NCBI RefSeq assembly: GCF_030315685.1
Contig: NZ_JASXSI010000013.1
Coordinates: 111,075 to 175,074 of the forward strand
Direction of reading: 5' to 3'
Source: Gordonia sp. ABSL11-1
GTDB taxonomy: Bacteria; Actinomycetota; Actinomycetes; Mycobacteriales; Mycobacteriaceae
DNA: 64,000 nucleotides
Part shown: one piece after another, positions 17,201-25,369 of the stretch
How positions within the stretch are numbered: the first letter of the stretch is position 1
How the letters are laid out: each line of letters opens with the position of its first letter
The notes under the pieces: model-generated
Told to the model about the DNA's origin: nothing
Database searches by the model: none
What the model saw: only the letters and a program-made list of their open reading frames with translations
Made by a program: the position numbers and the translations under genes

Positions 17201-18259
17201 GTGAGTCAGGCCACAGCGACGTCGCCGTCGATCCCTGCCCGTGTCCGGCGCGTCCTCATGCGCGGTGCCGGACACCTCCCGCCCGCCCTGCTGCGCCTCG
17301 GCGCACAGTTCGGTCGCGTCAACGCCGACGGGGAGCGGCTGTCGCCGGAGATGGCGCTGACCGGGTGGATCGCCGCGCACCTTCGCGCCTTCGAGCTCGC
17401 CGGTAAGCCGGTCGATCGCGCCCGTGCTGATCTCACCGAGAACGCCGCCACCCTGACCGAGAAGCTGCCGCCGATGGCTGTCGAGGAGGATCTCGAGATC
17501 GACGGGCCGGGCGGGTCGATCCCGGCTACCCGTTACCGCGCCCAGGTCGATTCGGTCGGGCTCGTCGTCTTCTTCCACGGCGGCGGCTTCGTCCAGGGGG
17601 ATCGGGTCAGCCACGACAACCTCGTCCGCAGGCTGGCGCTGTCCACCGGGGCCGACATCCTCTCGGTCGACTACCGGCTCGCGCCCGAGCATCCCTTCCC
17701 CGCCGCGGTCGACGACGCACTCGCCGCGTGGCGGTTCGCCGTCGCCACGGCGCCGGGCTGGGGCGTGCGCACCGACCGCATCGCGGTGGCCGGCGACAGC
17801 GCGGGCGGAAACCTGAGTGCGGTCGTCGCGCAGCAGGTGCGCGACGACGAGGTCGCGCCCTGCTTGCAGATGCTGATCTATCCCGTCACCGATGTGACGG
17901 GCAAGCGCGACTCCCGTCGCGAGTTCGCCGACGGGTTGTATCTGACCGACGCGCACATGGACTGGTTCATCGATCACTACGTCCCCGACGTCGAACAGCG
18001 TGCGGATCCCTGGGTGTCACCGCTGCTGGCCGACGACCTGTCCGGCCTCGCGCCCGCCTACGTGATCGTGGCTGGATTCGATCCGCTCCGCGACGAGGGG
18101 ATCGCCTACGCCGACCGGCTGAAGCAGGCGGGAGTCCCGGTGACGCTCGACCGGGCGGGCAGCCTCATCCATGCCTTCGCCAACACGACACTGATCAGCC
18201 CTGACGCTCGAGCGGCCGTCGACCGCATCGGCGCCGCTCTCGCGTTCGCGATGCGCTGA
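17201..18259 (+). CDS. HSL-family (family IV) esterase/lipase
   Basis: A 352-residue alpha/beta hydrolase of the hormone-sensitive-lipase family. It shows the HGGGF oxyanion motif (about 126-130), the nucleophile elbow GDSAGG (about 198-203), an acidic residue in DPLRDEG and a terminal His in HAFAN. No signal peptide is present, so it is cytoplasmic and probably hydrolyses short-chain esters. GTG 17201 was chosen: a TACGCT box lies seven bases upstream, suggesting a leaderless mRNA. The 3' end is overlapped on the other strand by the EamA reading frame. Confidence 0.88.
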   Translation: MSQATATSPSIPARVRRVLMRGAGHLPPALLRLGAQFGRVNADGERLSPEMALTGWIAAHLRAFELAGKPVDRARADLTENAATLTEKLPPMAVEEDLEIDGPGGSIPATRYRAQVDSVGLVVFFHGGGFVQGDRVSHDNLVRRLALSTGADILSVDYRLAPEHPFPAAVDDALAAWRFAVATAPGWGVRTDRIAVAGDSAGGNLSAVVAQQVRDDEVAPCLQMLIYPVTDVTGKRDSRREFADGLYLTDAHMDWFIDHYVPDVEQRADPWVSPLLADDLSGLAPAYVIVAGFDPLRDEGIAYADRLKQAGVPVTLDRAGSLIHAFANTTLISPDARAAVDRIGAALAFAMR

Positions 18260-19231
18260 GACGTCCGCGAGATCTGCGTCGACGGGCGAGCGCCGAGGCC
18301 GCGATCGTGGCGCGGCCAGCACTCCGGCGGCGCATCCTGCGATCACCGTCGCGGCGCCCAGGGTCTCGAGCGTGCTCGGGGCCTCGCCGAGCAGGAGCCA
18401 GGCCGCGGTGATCCCGACGACGGGGACCAACAGCGACAGCGGTGCGACCCGACTCGCCTCGTAGCGCGACATCAGCATGATCCACAGGCCGGAGCCGACG
18501 ACGGTCCCGAGGACCACGGTGTACGCCAGCCCAGCGAGCGCCACTAGTCCGCTGCGTGAGTCGAGGGTGGTCAGCGAGTCGAAACCCGTTGTCGGACCGT
18601 CGAACACGAGGCTCATCAGGAAGAACGGGATCGGCGGCACCACCGACATCCACAGGGTCATGCGCAGCGGGTCCGACAGTCGCCCGTCGTCGGCGGGACC
18701 CGCGGGCACGCCCTTCACGGCCAGACGCGAACCGATGTTGCCGAACGCCCAGCCCAGTCCACCGAGAACCGTCAGGATCATCGGCACGATCGCGGCCACC
18801 CCGAGCGCATTGTGGGTGGCGCGGTCGACGCCGATGACGACCATCCCGGCGACGGCGACCGCGATCCCGATGACCTGCAGCATGCTCATCCGTTCCCGCA
18901 GGAACAGGACGCCGAGCAGCACCGTGAACGGCGCAGAGGTCTGCAGAACCAGCGAGGCCAGGCCGGTCGGCATGCCCAGGTCCATTGCGAGGAACAGGAA
19001 CGAGAACTGGATGACGCCGAACCCGACCGCGTAGAGCAGGAACCACCGGATGCGGACCTTCGGGAAGCGCACGAGGAGGATCACCGGGATCGCCATCACG
19101 GTGAAACGGAGCGCGGCGCAGAAGAACGGCGGGAAGTGGTCGAGGCTGAGGCGGATGGCGATGAAGTTCAGTCCCCACAGCACGACCACGCCGATCCCGA
19201 GGAGTCGATCGCGATTGCTCATGAGCATCAT
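18017..19231 (-). CDS. EamA/DMT-family transporter with antisense C-terminal extension
   Basis: Ten membrane helices arranged as two EamA repeats span about residues 5-303, typical of drug/metabolite exporters such as RhaT/YdcZ-like permeases. The substrate is unknown. The normal protein should end near 18310, but no stop occurs until 18017. The frame therefore continues about 95 residues, reading antisense through the last 243 bases of the converging esterase gene. The extension is Arg/Asp-rich and not transporter-like. ATG at 19231, 19228 or 19222 may be the start; none has a strong ribosome binding site. Confidence 0.75.
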   Translation of the reverse strand: MMLMSNRDRLLGIGVVVLWGLNFIAIRLSLDHFPPFFCAALRFTVMAIPVILLVRFPKVRIRWFLLYAVGFGVIQFSFLFLAMDLGMPTGLASLVLQTSAPFTVLLGVLFLRERMSMLQVIGIAVAVAGMVVIGVDRATHNALGVAAIVPMILTVLGGLGWAFGNIGSRLAVKGVPAGPADDGRLSDPLRMTLWMSVVPPIPFFLMSLVFDGPTTGFDSLTTLDSRSGLVALAGLAYTVVLGTVVGSGLWIMLMSRYEASRVAPLSLLVPVVGITAAWLLLGEAPSTLETLGAATVIAGCAAGVLAAPRSRPRRSPVDADLADVSAHRERESGADAVDGRSSVRADQCRVGEGMDEAARPVERHRDSRLLQPVGVGDPLVAERIESSHDHVGGREAGQVVGQQR

Positions 19232-19281
19232 CGTCGGTGCCGGATCGATGCAGCACAATCGAAATAAATTGCATCGACAAG

Positions 19282-19346
19282 GAAGCAATGCTTCACAAAC
19301 TCCGCCACCGCCGCCCGCGGCGGGAACGCTGCCGCCGCCCGCGGCC
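19282..19346. repeat. Palindrome and GC-rich repeat upstream of the EamA gene
   Basis: The 123 bp gap between the oxidoreductase stop and the EamA start contains the palindrome GAAGC-AAT-GCTTC (19282-19294). Nearby are two copies of GCCGCCGCCCGCGG (about 19304-19341) that can fold as a GC-rich hairpin. The first could be an operator for the EamA gene, since it lies near a TTGTCG -35-like box; the second could terminate oxidoreductase transcripts. Confidence 0.4.
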
Positions 19347-19354
19347 ACCCATCG

Positions 19355-20374
19355 TCAGCGCCAGCCGAGGGCCGGGGCCACGTGAGTGAGGATCGATTCG
19401 ATGACGTGGGCGTTGTAGTCGACGCCCAGCTGGTTCGGGACCGTCAGCAACAGGGTGTCGGCGGCCTCGATCGCCTCGTCCTCGCGGAGTGCGTCGATGA
19501 GCTTGTCCGGTTCGTCGGCATAGCTGCGTCCGAAGCGTGCGACCGTGTTGTCGATGACGCCGACCTGATCCTGTTCGTCGCCGCCGCGCCCGAAGTAGGC
19601 CCGATCGAGGTCGTCGACGATGGCGAAGATGCTGCGGCTCACCGAGACCCGAGGTTCGCGCGTGTGGCCGGACTCGTCCCAGGCGTCGCGGAACCGCTGG
19701 ATCTGCTCCGCTTGCAACTTGTGGAACGGTATCCCGGTGTCTTCGGTGAGCAGGGTCGAACTCATCAAGTTCATCCCTTGCTGCGCAGTCCATTCCGCGG
19801 TTGCGCGGGAACCGGCACCCCACCAGATGCGATCGCGGAGTCCGGGGGACTGGGGCTCGATCGGCAAGAGGCCGGGTGGATTCGGGAACATCGGCCGCGG
19901 ATTCGGTTGGGCGAAACCGCCTCCCTCGATGACGCGAAGGAACACGTCGGCGTGCTGCCGCGCCATCTCGGCGTCGCTCGAATCCTCCGGCGGCACATAG
20001 CCGAAGTACTTGTAGCCCTCGATGACCTGTTCGGGCGATCCCCGGCTGATCCCGAGCTGCAGACGGCCGCCCGAGATGAGGTCGGCGGCGCCGGCGTCCT
20101 CCGCCATGTACAGCGGGTTCTCGTAACGCATGTCGATGACGCCGGTGCCGATCTCGATGCGATCGGTCTTCGCGCCGACGGCGGACAACAGCGGGAACGG
20201 TGAGGCGAGTTGCCGGGCGAAATGGTGGATGCGGAAGTAGGCGCCGTCGGCACCGAGCTCCTCCGCGGCGACGGAGAGGTCGATGGACTGCAGCAGTGCG
20301 TCGGCGCCGGAGCGGACTTGCGAGCCATGCGCATCGGACCAATGGCCGAATGAGAGAAAGCCGATCTTCTTCAT
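19355..20374 (-). CDS. LLM-class flavin-dependent oxidoreductase
   Basis: A 339-residue bacterial-luciferase-like monooxygenase (TIM barrel). Family marks are GADGAYFRIHHFA near residues 41-53, KTDRIEIGTGVIDMRYENPLYMAED around 69-93, and the flavin-site stretch GGRLQLGISRGSPEQ. It probably uses reduced FMN or F420, but no F420-specific residue set was confirmed. It is divergent from a LysR-type gene, the usual arrangement for a regulator and its target, with 99 bp between them. Confidence 0.88.
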   Translation of the reverse strand: MKKIGFLSFGHWSDAHGSQVRSGADALLQSIDLSVAAEELGADGAYFRIHHFARQLASPFPLLSAVGAKTDRIEIGTGVIDMRYENPLYMAEDAGAADLISGGRLQLGISRGSPEQVIEGYKYFGYVPPEDSSDAEMARQHADVFLRVIEGGGFAQPNPRPMFPNPPGLLPIEPQSPGLRDRIWWGAGSRATAEWTAQQGMNLMSSTLLTEDTGIPFHKLQAEQIQRFRDAWDESGHTREPRVSVSRSIFAIVDDLDRAYFGRGGDEQDQVGVIDNTVARFGRSYADEPDKLIDALREDEAIEAADTLLLTVPNQLGVDYNAHVIESILTHVAPALGWR

Positions 20375-20473
20375 GATCTGGTAAATGATACTGCGGTCCG
20401 TTTAATTCCCACTGTCTGTGTGGATGGTGAAGCAGGGCTGAACGGTAGCGCTCGGCGTCTACGATTCTGCTTC

Positions 20474-21361
20474 ATGGATGTGAAGCGCCTCCGCCTGTTG
20501 CGGGAGTTCGCCGACCGGGGCTCGGTCGGGACGGTCGCCGACGCCATGCACATGACGCCGTCGGCGGTCTCTCAGCAGCTCAAGGTGCTCGCAAAGGAGG
20601 CGGGCGTGGAGCTGCTGGAGCAGGACGGGCGGCGGATACGCCTCACCGATGCCGGCCGTGCGCTGGTCCTGCGCGCCGACGACGTGATCGCGGCCGTCGA
20701 ACGTGCGCAGGAGGAGATGGAGGGCTACCGGTCCGGCCGGACGACCGTACGGCTGGCCATGTTCCCGTCAGGTGCCGCCCTGCTGCTCCCGGGCGTGCTC
20801 GACCGGACCGACGGGTCCGGGATCGATGTTCACGCGTCCGAACTCGACGTCGGCTACCCGGACGCGGCTCCGGCGCTGGCCGACCACGACATCGTCGTCA
20901 CCCACCGGGACGAGCGGACCGCGCCGGTGCGGCTACCCCGCGTGGAGGTCACGGAGCTGATGCGGGAGCCCGTCGACGTCGTCGTCGCGGTCGATTCCGC
21001 CTTCGCGGCGCGGGACGAGGTAGAGGTCGGCGAGCTCGCCGACTGCGACTGGATCAGCGTCGAGGGCGGCTTCCCGGTCGACGACGTGCTTCTGTCGATC
21101 TCGGCGGTGACCGGGGTCGCGCCCCGCGTCACGCAGCGCATGCTGGACTTCGCGACGATCGAGTCGATCGTCGCCGCCGACCATGGCATCGCACTCATCC
21201 CGCGGTTCGCGGTCCGACACCCGGGAGTGAAGCCGTTGACCCTCAAGGGAGTTCGCGCGGCCCGCGTCTACGAGGCGCTGAATCGGCCGGCCCCGCGCAA
21301 GGCGGTGGCCGCGGTCGTCGGAGATCTGATGGTGTCGGCGGAACGCGCGCTCGGCCGATGA
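20474..21361 (+). CDS. LysR-family transcriptional regulator
   Basis: A 295-residue LysR protein. The N-terminal winged HTH (about 1-60) contains FADRGSVGTVADAMHMTPSAVSQQLKVL, followed by the linker helix and an effector-binding domain. ATG 20474 was chosen over an upstream GTG because it gives the canonical MDVKRLRLLREFA start and a TACGAT box lies eight bases upstream. It is divergent from the luciferase-like oxidoreductase, which is its probable target along with its own gene. Confidence 0.9.
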   Translation: MDVKRLRLLREFADRGSVGTVADAMHMTPSAVSQQLKVLAKEAGVELLEQDGRRIRLTDAGRALVLRADDVIAAVERAQEEMEGYRSGRTTVRLAMFPSGAALLLPGVLDRTDGSGIDVHASELDVGYPDAAPALADHDIVVTHRDERTAPVRLPRVEVTELMREPVDVVVAVDSAFAARDEVEVGELADCDWISVEGGFPVDDVLLSISAVTGVAPRVTQRMLDFATIESIVAADHGIALIPRFAVRHPGVKPLTLKGVRAARVYEALNRPAPRKAVAAVVGDLMVSAERALGR

Positions 21362-21387
21362 CGCCGGTCGCGAGTCGTGGCGGTGGC

Positions 21388-21960
21388 TCAGTCCTCGGAG
21401 TCGCGGAGGGTCTGGGCGATGAAGACCCGGAACGCCCACTCCAGCGTGTCACGCGACCGGTGGGTGCCGTTCTCGTAGCCGACGAGCAGGTACATCGCCG
21501 CCGTCGCATAGCGCTCGGCGAGGGCGCGGTCGCCCAGGACCTCGAGGTAGGTGTCCGCGATGAACTGCCGACGCTCCTCGTCGGCCTCGATCTGCACGGC
21601 CCGCACGTCCGGATCGTGCCCGGCCCACACGCGGATGGCGGCCTCGGAGTCGTGCGGGAGGGCGAGCGCGATATCGGTCAGGACGTCGAGCCGCGCCACC
21701 GGATCGGTCACGTTGCCCGCCTGCGCGATCGGCCGGTCGCTCTGCTCGGTGCGCCAGTATCGGATGAGGGCGGACGTGTAGTCGCCCCAGCTGGGAAACG
21801 CGTGATAGAACGAGCCTGTCGTCGCACCGACGGCCTCACACACGGCCGCGAGTTTGAGGCCGGCATGGCCTTGGTCGGCGAGGACCTGGAGGCCGGCGTC
21901 CAGATAGCGCACCTTCGCCGTGTGCGAGGCGCCCGACCGTCGCTTCTCCGTAGAAGTCAC
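21388..21960 (-). CDS. TetR-family repressor divergent from an MpaB-type gene
   Basis: A 190-residue TetR protein. The HTH region LKLAAVCEAVGATTGSFYHAFPSW is at about residues 35-58, and the remainder is an all-helical ligand domain. It lies divergent from the DUF2236/MpaB gene, with a perfect 16-bp palindrome in the 85-bp spacer (21995-22010) that should be its operator. It most likely represses itself and the oxygenase-like gene. Confidence 0.88.
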   Translation of the reverse strand: MTSTEKRRSGASHTAKVRYLDAGLQVLADQGHAGLKLAAVCEAVGATTGSFYHAFPSWGDYTSALIRYWRTEQSDRPIAQAGNVTDPVARLDVLTDIALALPHDSEAAIRVWAGHDPDVRAVQIEADEERRQFIADTYLEVLGDRALAERYATAAMYLLVGYENGTHRSRDTLEWAFRVFIAQTLRDSED

Positions 21961-21994
21961 CCTTCCAGTTTAGGTGTGACCTCTTGCACAAGAC

Positions 21995-22010
21995 CATAAG
22001 TCGACTTATG
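21995..22010. promoter_or_regulatory. TetR operator: perfect 16-bp palindrome
   Basis: CATAAGTCGACTTATG reads identically on both strands and sits 35 bases from each divergent start codon. TetR-family operators are usually 14-20 bp palindromes in such spacers. The assignment to the adjacent TetR gene is an inference from position. Confidence 0.75.
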
Positions 22011-22045
22011 CTGTCGACACACTCGACGAGGAGGGTGCTCAGCCC

Positions 22046-22945
22046 ATGCAGAATCCCGTGAAGACGAGCTCCACCGCCGGACTCGATCCGGAGAACCAGT
22101 GGATGGACATCTATCGCAATCTGTCCACTCGCGAGTTCCCCTGGGACATCAACCAGGCACTCAGCTTCGCGTTGTTCCGCACGTATGCCGTCCCGAGCAT
22201 CGGGCGCCTGCTCGACGAGACCGGCGCGTTCACCGAGGCCACGCAGAAGCGCTACGACGACACGGCGATCCTGCTGGAGGCCCCTCTGATCGAGGGATTC
22301 GACAGTCCGCAGGGTAAGGCGGCCATCCGGCGGATCAACCAGATGCACAAGATGTACGACATCCCGAACGACGATTTCCGCTACGTGTTGTCGACGTTCG
22401 TCGTCGTGCCTGTGCGCTGGCTCGCCGACTACGGGTGGCGCCCGCTCACCGCCGACGAGAAGCTGGCGATGGTGCGCTACTACCAGGCGCTCGGTCGCCA
22501 CATGGCGATCAAGGACATCCCCGCGACCTACGACGAATTCGCGACGCTGATGGACGATTACGAGGCCGAGCACTTCGCCTTCGATCCGGGATCGCGTCGT
22601 GTGGCCGACGCGACGATGGATCTGCTCGCCTCGTTCTATCCGGGTTTCGCCAAGCGCGGCGTCGACATCTTCAGCCGTTCGCTGATGGACGAACCGCTGA
22701 TCGCGGCCTTCGGGTACGACGATCCGGGCGCCGCCGCGCGCACCGTGTCCGCGGCTGCACTGAAACTCCGCGCCCGACTCCTGGCGCTGCTACCGTCACG
22801 TCGGAAGCCGGCACTAGTGCAGAACATGCCCCGAATCCGTTCGTATCCCAACGGTTTCGACATCGAATCGATGGGGACGTTCGCGGGTGGGTGTCCGGTC
22901 CACCAGGGCACACCGACGCAGCAGGAGTCGGCGCAGGCGGGCTGA
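22046..22945 (+). CDS. MpaB/DUF2236-family oxygenase-like protein
   Basis: A 299-residue soluble helical protein of the DUF2236 family, related to fungal MpaB and to the latex-clearing rubber oxygenase Lcp. Characteristic stretches are DINQALSFALFRTYAVPSIG, RRINQMHKMYDIPNDDF, STFVVVPVRWLADYG and RYYQALGRHMAIKDIP. Family members bind heme b and cleave or oxidise hydrophobic substrates, though most are uncharacterised. Control by the divergent TetR gene suggests induction by a specific ligand. There is no signal peptide, which separates it from secreted Lcp. Confidence 0.85.
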   Translation: MQNPVKTSSTAGLDPENQWMDIYRNLSTREFPWDINQALSFALFRTYAVPSIGRLLDETGAFTEATQKRYDDTAILLEAPLIEGFDSPQGKAAIRRINQMHKMYDIPNDDFRYVLSTFVVVPVRWLADYGWRPLTADEKLAMVRYYQALGRHMAIKDIPATYDEFATLMDDYEAEHFAFDPGSRRVADATMDLLASFYPGFAKRGVDIFSRSLMDEPLIAAFGYDDPGAAARTVSAAALKLRARLLALLPSRRKPALVQNMPRIRSYPNGFDIESMGTFAGGCPVHQGTPTQQESAQAG

Positions 22946-23002
22946 TCAGACCCGCGTCCGGAGGCCGACCAGACGCGCCGACACGGCGACCCGGGATGGC
23001 GA

Positions 23003-23158
23003 TCAGTACGCCATGAAGAGGATCTCGTCGCGGCTGTAGTCGTGGCCCGGGTGGTTCTCCTTGAGGTGGTCGCGCACCTTCACCACCAGCTCGTCCTCGT
23101 CGACACCCTTGATGGCCTCACCACATGGGCAGGTCAGCCGCGTCTTCATCCGGTTCAT
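23003..23158 (-). CDS. DUF1059 small protein
   Basis: A 51-residue protein starting at ATG 23158 behind GAGGGG. The DUF1059 pattern is complete: RLTCPCGEAIKGVDEDELV followed by HLKENHPGHDYSRDEILFMA. The CxCG motif and conserved His residues suggest metal binding. Proteins of this family are small, abundant in actinobacteria and of unknown function. An upstream in-frame ATG (23191) would add 11 residues without a ribosome binding site and was rejected. Confidence 0.85.
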   Translation of the reverse strand: MNRMKTRLTCPCGEAIKGVDEDELVVKVRDHLKENHPGHDYSRDEILFMAY

Positions 23159-23341
23159 GCGATTCCCCTCGTTCGCCGGTCGTGCACTCAACGCACCCGT
23201 TCGTCGGGCGTGAGATTACCCGCGGTGAGGGGGAGAGGTGAAGGGATCGGACCCTTCGAGACGCTTCGCCCCTCAGTGTCTGAGGCCGCCGGTGGGCGGC
23301 CGTGGATCAGGGGGCGGGAGACGCGTCGACGTAGCGATTTG

Positions 23342-23515
23342 TCAGCGGAAGGTGAGGATGGGGGCGGTCTCGGGCGCGGGGTCGTCGGACACGCGCACAC
23401 GCGGCGGGTGCGCCTCCGAGCGGGCGATCATGCCGATGAGTGCGCCGATTCCGACGGTCATCATGGTGAGTACTCCGAGCAGGGCAAAGACGTAGGTCAA
23501 CTGTAGTGTGTTCAT
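23342..23515 (-). CDS. Small single-pass membrane protein (57 residues)
   Basis: The predicted product has one long hydrophobic helix (about residues 5-31, LQLTYVFALLGVLTMMTVGI) and a short charged, Pro-rich cytoplasmic tail (HPPRVRVSDDPAPE). It is divergent from the secreted lipase gene with an 88 bp spacer. ATG 23515 has only a weak GGGGA upstream. I do not recognise a family; its layout is that of mycobacterial small membrane proteins of unknown function. Confidence 0.5.
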   Translation of the reverse strand: MNTLQLTYVFALLGVLTMMTVGIGALIGMIARSEAHPPRVRVSDDPAPETAPILTFR

Positions 23516-23603
23516 GTCATTGCATTGTCCCCACGGAGGCGCCTCATGGCACGTGAGCAGCGGGTATTCGTAGGGAGACTCATAGTCGACGCGAGGATGT
23601 GAC

Positions 23604-24785
23604 GTGGCGGTCCCCACGGTGAGCGATCGGTCGCGGGTCACATCCCGGGCGCTGGTCACCGCGCTCCGGGCCGTCGTCGTCGGCATCATCGTCATGGCCG
23701 TCCCCGCCGTCGTGGACATTACTGCACGAGCCGCGACGACCACCGACGCACCCGGCACCGCCACCGGGATCTCCCAACTCGGCACGTGGGGTGGTCTCGA
23801 TCGCGTGTTACGGATCTCGTATCTGACCACCGACCCTCGCGGGGCAGTTGTTCCGGCGAGCGGGATCGTACGGCTACCCGACGGGCCGCGGCCCGCCGAT
23901 GGCTGGCGCATCATCTCCTGGGGGCACGGCACCTCCGGGCTCGGGCCCGAGTGCGGCCTGACCGACTCGACGGACCTGAGCCGAGGGACGGCGCCGGCGG
24001 TCGAGGCCCTCAACAGGGCAGGTTATGCCGTCGTCTCGACCGATTACCTCGGACTCGGTCCGGACTCGTCGCGAGTGCATCCGTACCTGCATTCACGGTC
24101 GGAGGCGACCGCGGTGATCGACATCGTGCGAGCAGCCCGTGCCGTCGTCGGCGGGTTGTCGCGGACCTGGGCGGTGGGCGGGACGTCGCAGGGCGGCCAC
24201 GCGGCACTGGCCGCGGGCCACTACGCCCGCCGGTATGCGCCCGAACTGGACTTCCGCGGGACCGTGGCACTTGCTCCCGCGTCGAACTTCGAGAACGTCA
24301 TACCGTTGATGCGGCCCGGGATCGTCGCACTCCCGAAGGCGATGTCGGGTCCGTTCGCCGCCATCCTCGCAGGGATGGCCGACAACCAGCGCGAGGTCGA
24401 CGTCCGCTCGTACCTGTCCGACTTCGGCAAGCGGGTCGTCGACGAGGTGGGCCGGTCATGCGGGCCGCAGTGGGAGTCGATCCTCGCCGGCGCGCGGCCC
24501 GACAAACTGCTGTCGAAGTCGCTCGGGGACAACGATTTCCGACAGGCGATCGCCTCCTACATGAAGGTTCCGGTCACCGGGCAGGCAGGGCCGGTCCTCA
24601 TCGTCCACGGTCTGCGTGACGTGACCGTCCCGATCCCGATGACCTACGCCCTGCTGTCCGAGTTGCGCAAGGCCGGAACGGGTTACGACTTCGAGACGGT
24701 CAACGCCGATCACACAGATCTGCGGGCCAAGGGTGGCATGGACGACGCGATCCGGTTCCTGGAACGGGTCATCCCGGCACGATGA
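23604..24785 (+). CDS. Secreted lipase/esterase, LIP-like family
   Basis: A 393-residue exported alpha/beta hydrolase with an N-terminal hydrophobic segment (about 17-45, cut near ITARAA). The nucleophile is S195 in VGGTSQGGHAA. Conserved blocks include ISWGHGTSGLG, STDYLGLGPDS and VLIVHGLRDVTVP, the last carrying the catalytic Asp. H is probably in VNADHTDLRA. It resembles secretory lipases of the LIP family; the substrate is likely an acyl ester outside the cell. GTG 23604 starts the protein. Another LIP-type enzyme lies at 48661. Confidence 0.87.
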   Translation: MAVPTVSDRSRVTSRALVTALRAVVVGIIVMAVPAVVDITARAATTTDAPGTATGISQLGTWGGLDRVLRISYLTTDPRGAVVPASGIVRLPDGPRPADGWRIISWGHGTSGLGPECGLTDSTDLSRGTAPAVEALNRAGYAVVSTDYLGLGPDSSRVHPYLHSRSEATAVIDIVRAARAVVGGLSRTWAVGGTSQGGHAALAAGHYARRYAPELDFRGTVALAPASNFENVIPLMRPGIVALPKAMSGPFAAILAGMADNQREVDVRSYLSDFGKRVVDEVGRSCGPQWESILAGARPDKLLSKSLGDNDFRQAIASYMKVPVTGQAGPVLIVHGLRDVTVPIPMTYALLSELRKAGTGYDFETVNADHTDLRAKGGMDDAIRFLERVIPAR

Positions 24786-24797
24786 TGCGCGGACGTC

Positions 24798-25178
24798 TCA
24801 TGCCAGCGCCTTCGCCTTCAGCGCCTCGTACTCCTGTGCGTTGATGGTTCCCGCATCGAGCAGTGCCTTGGCATCGGCGATCTGATCGGCGGACGATTTG
24901 CCGGCGACCGAGCGGATGTAGTCGTCGGACTGCTGTTGCATCTGGGTGCGCGCCTCGGCCGAGCGCCGGGACATGCCATGACCCCGGGCGATCAGATAGA
25001 CCAGCGCCGTCAGCCACGGAACGAAGACGAGGAACAGCACCCACAGCGCCTTCCACCAGCCTGACAATCCGCGGTCACGGAACAGGTCGGTGATGATCCA
25101 GAACAGGATCATGAGGTAGGCGACGAAAGCGAAGATCACCACCGTGTACCAGATGAAGTCCCAGAATGAATCCCACAT
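24798..25178 (-). CDS. PLDc_N/SHOCT membrane protein
   Basis: A 126-residue protein with two membrane helices (about 8-33 and 43-63) in a PLDc_N (cardiolipin synthase N-terminal) arrangement, including ITDLFRDRGLSGWWKALWVLF. It ends in a SHOCT domain (about 95-126) with SADQIADAKALLDAGTI and EYEALKAKALA. SHOCT modules mediate oligomerisation or regulation. AAGGAG lies six bases before ATG 25178, which fixes the start. Its role is unknown; such proteins are often stress-linked. Confidence 0.85.
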   Translation of the reverse strand: MWDSFWDFIWYTVVIFAFVAYLMILFWIITDLFRDRGLSGWWKALWVLFLVFVPWLTALVYLIARGHGMSRRSAEARTQMQQQSDDYIRSVAGKSSADQIADAKALLDAGTINAQEYEALKAKALA

Positions 25179-25369
25179 GTGCGTCTCCTTCACACTTCGG
25201 CGGCATCTCTGTGCCGCGCGGAACAGGATCTGACCAGAGTCAGCATGCGCCCGGGGACGTGGCCGCGGATCACACGTAATGGATGACTTCGTCGTCGTGC
25301 ACCGGGGCACGGCTCGTTCATCCCGTCCGGGTGATGCCGATGACCCGGTGCGCGTGAGATCGTCACCGG

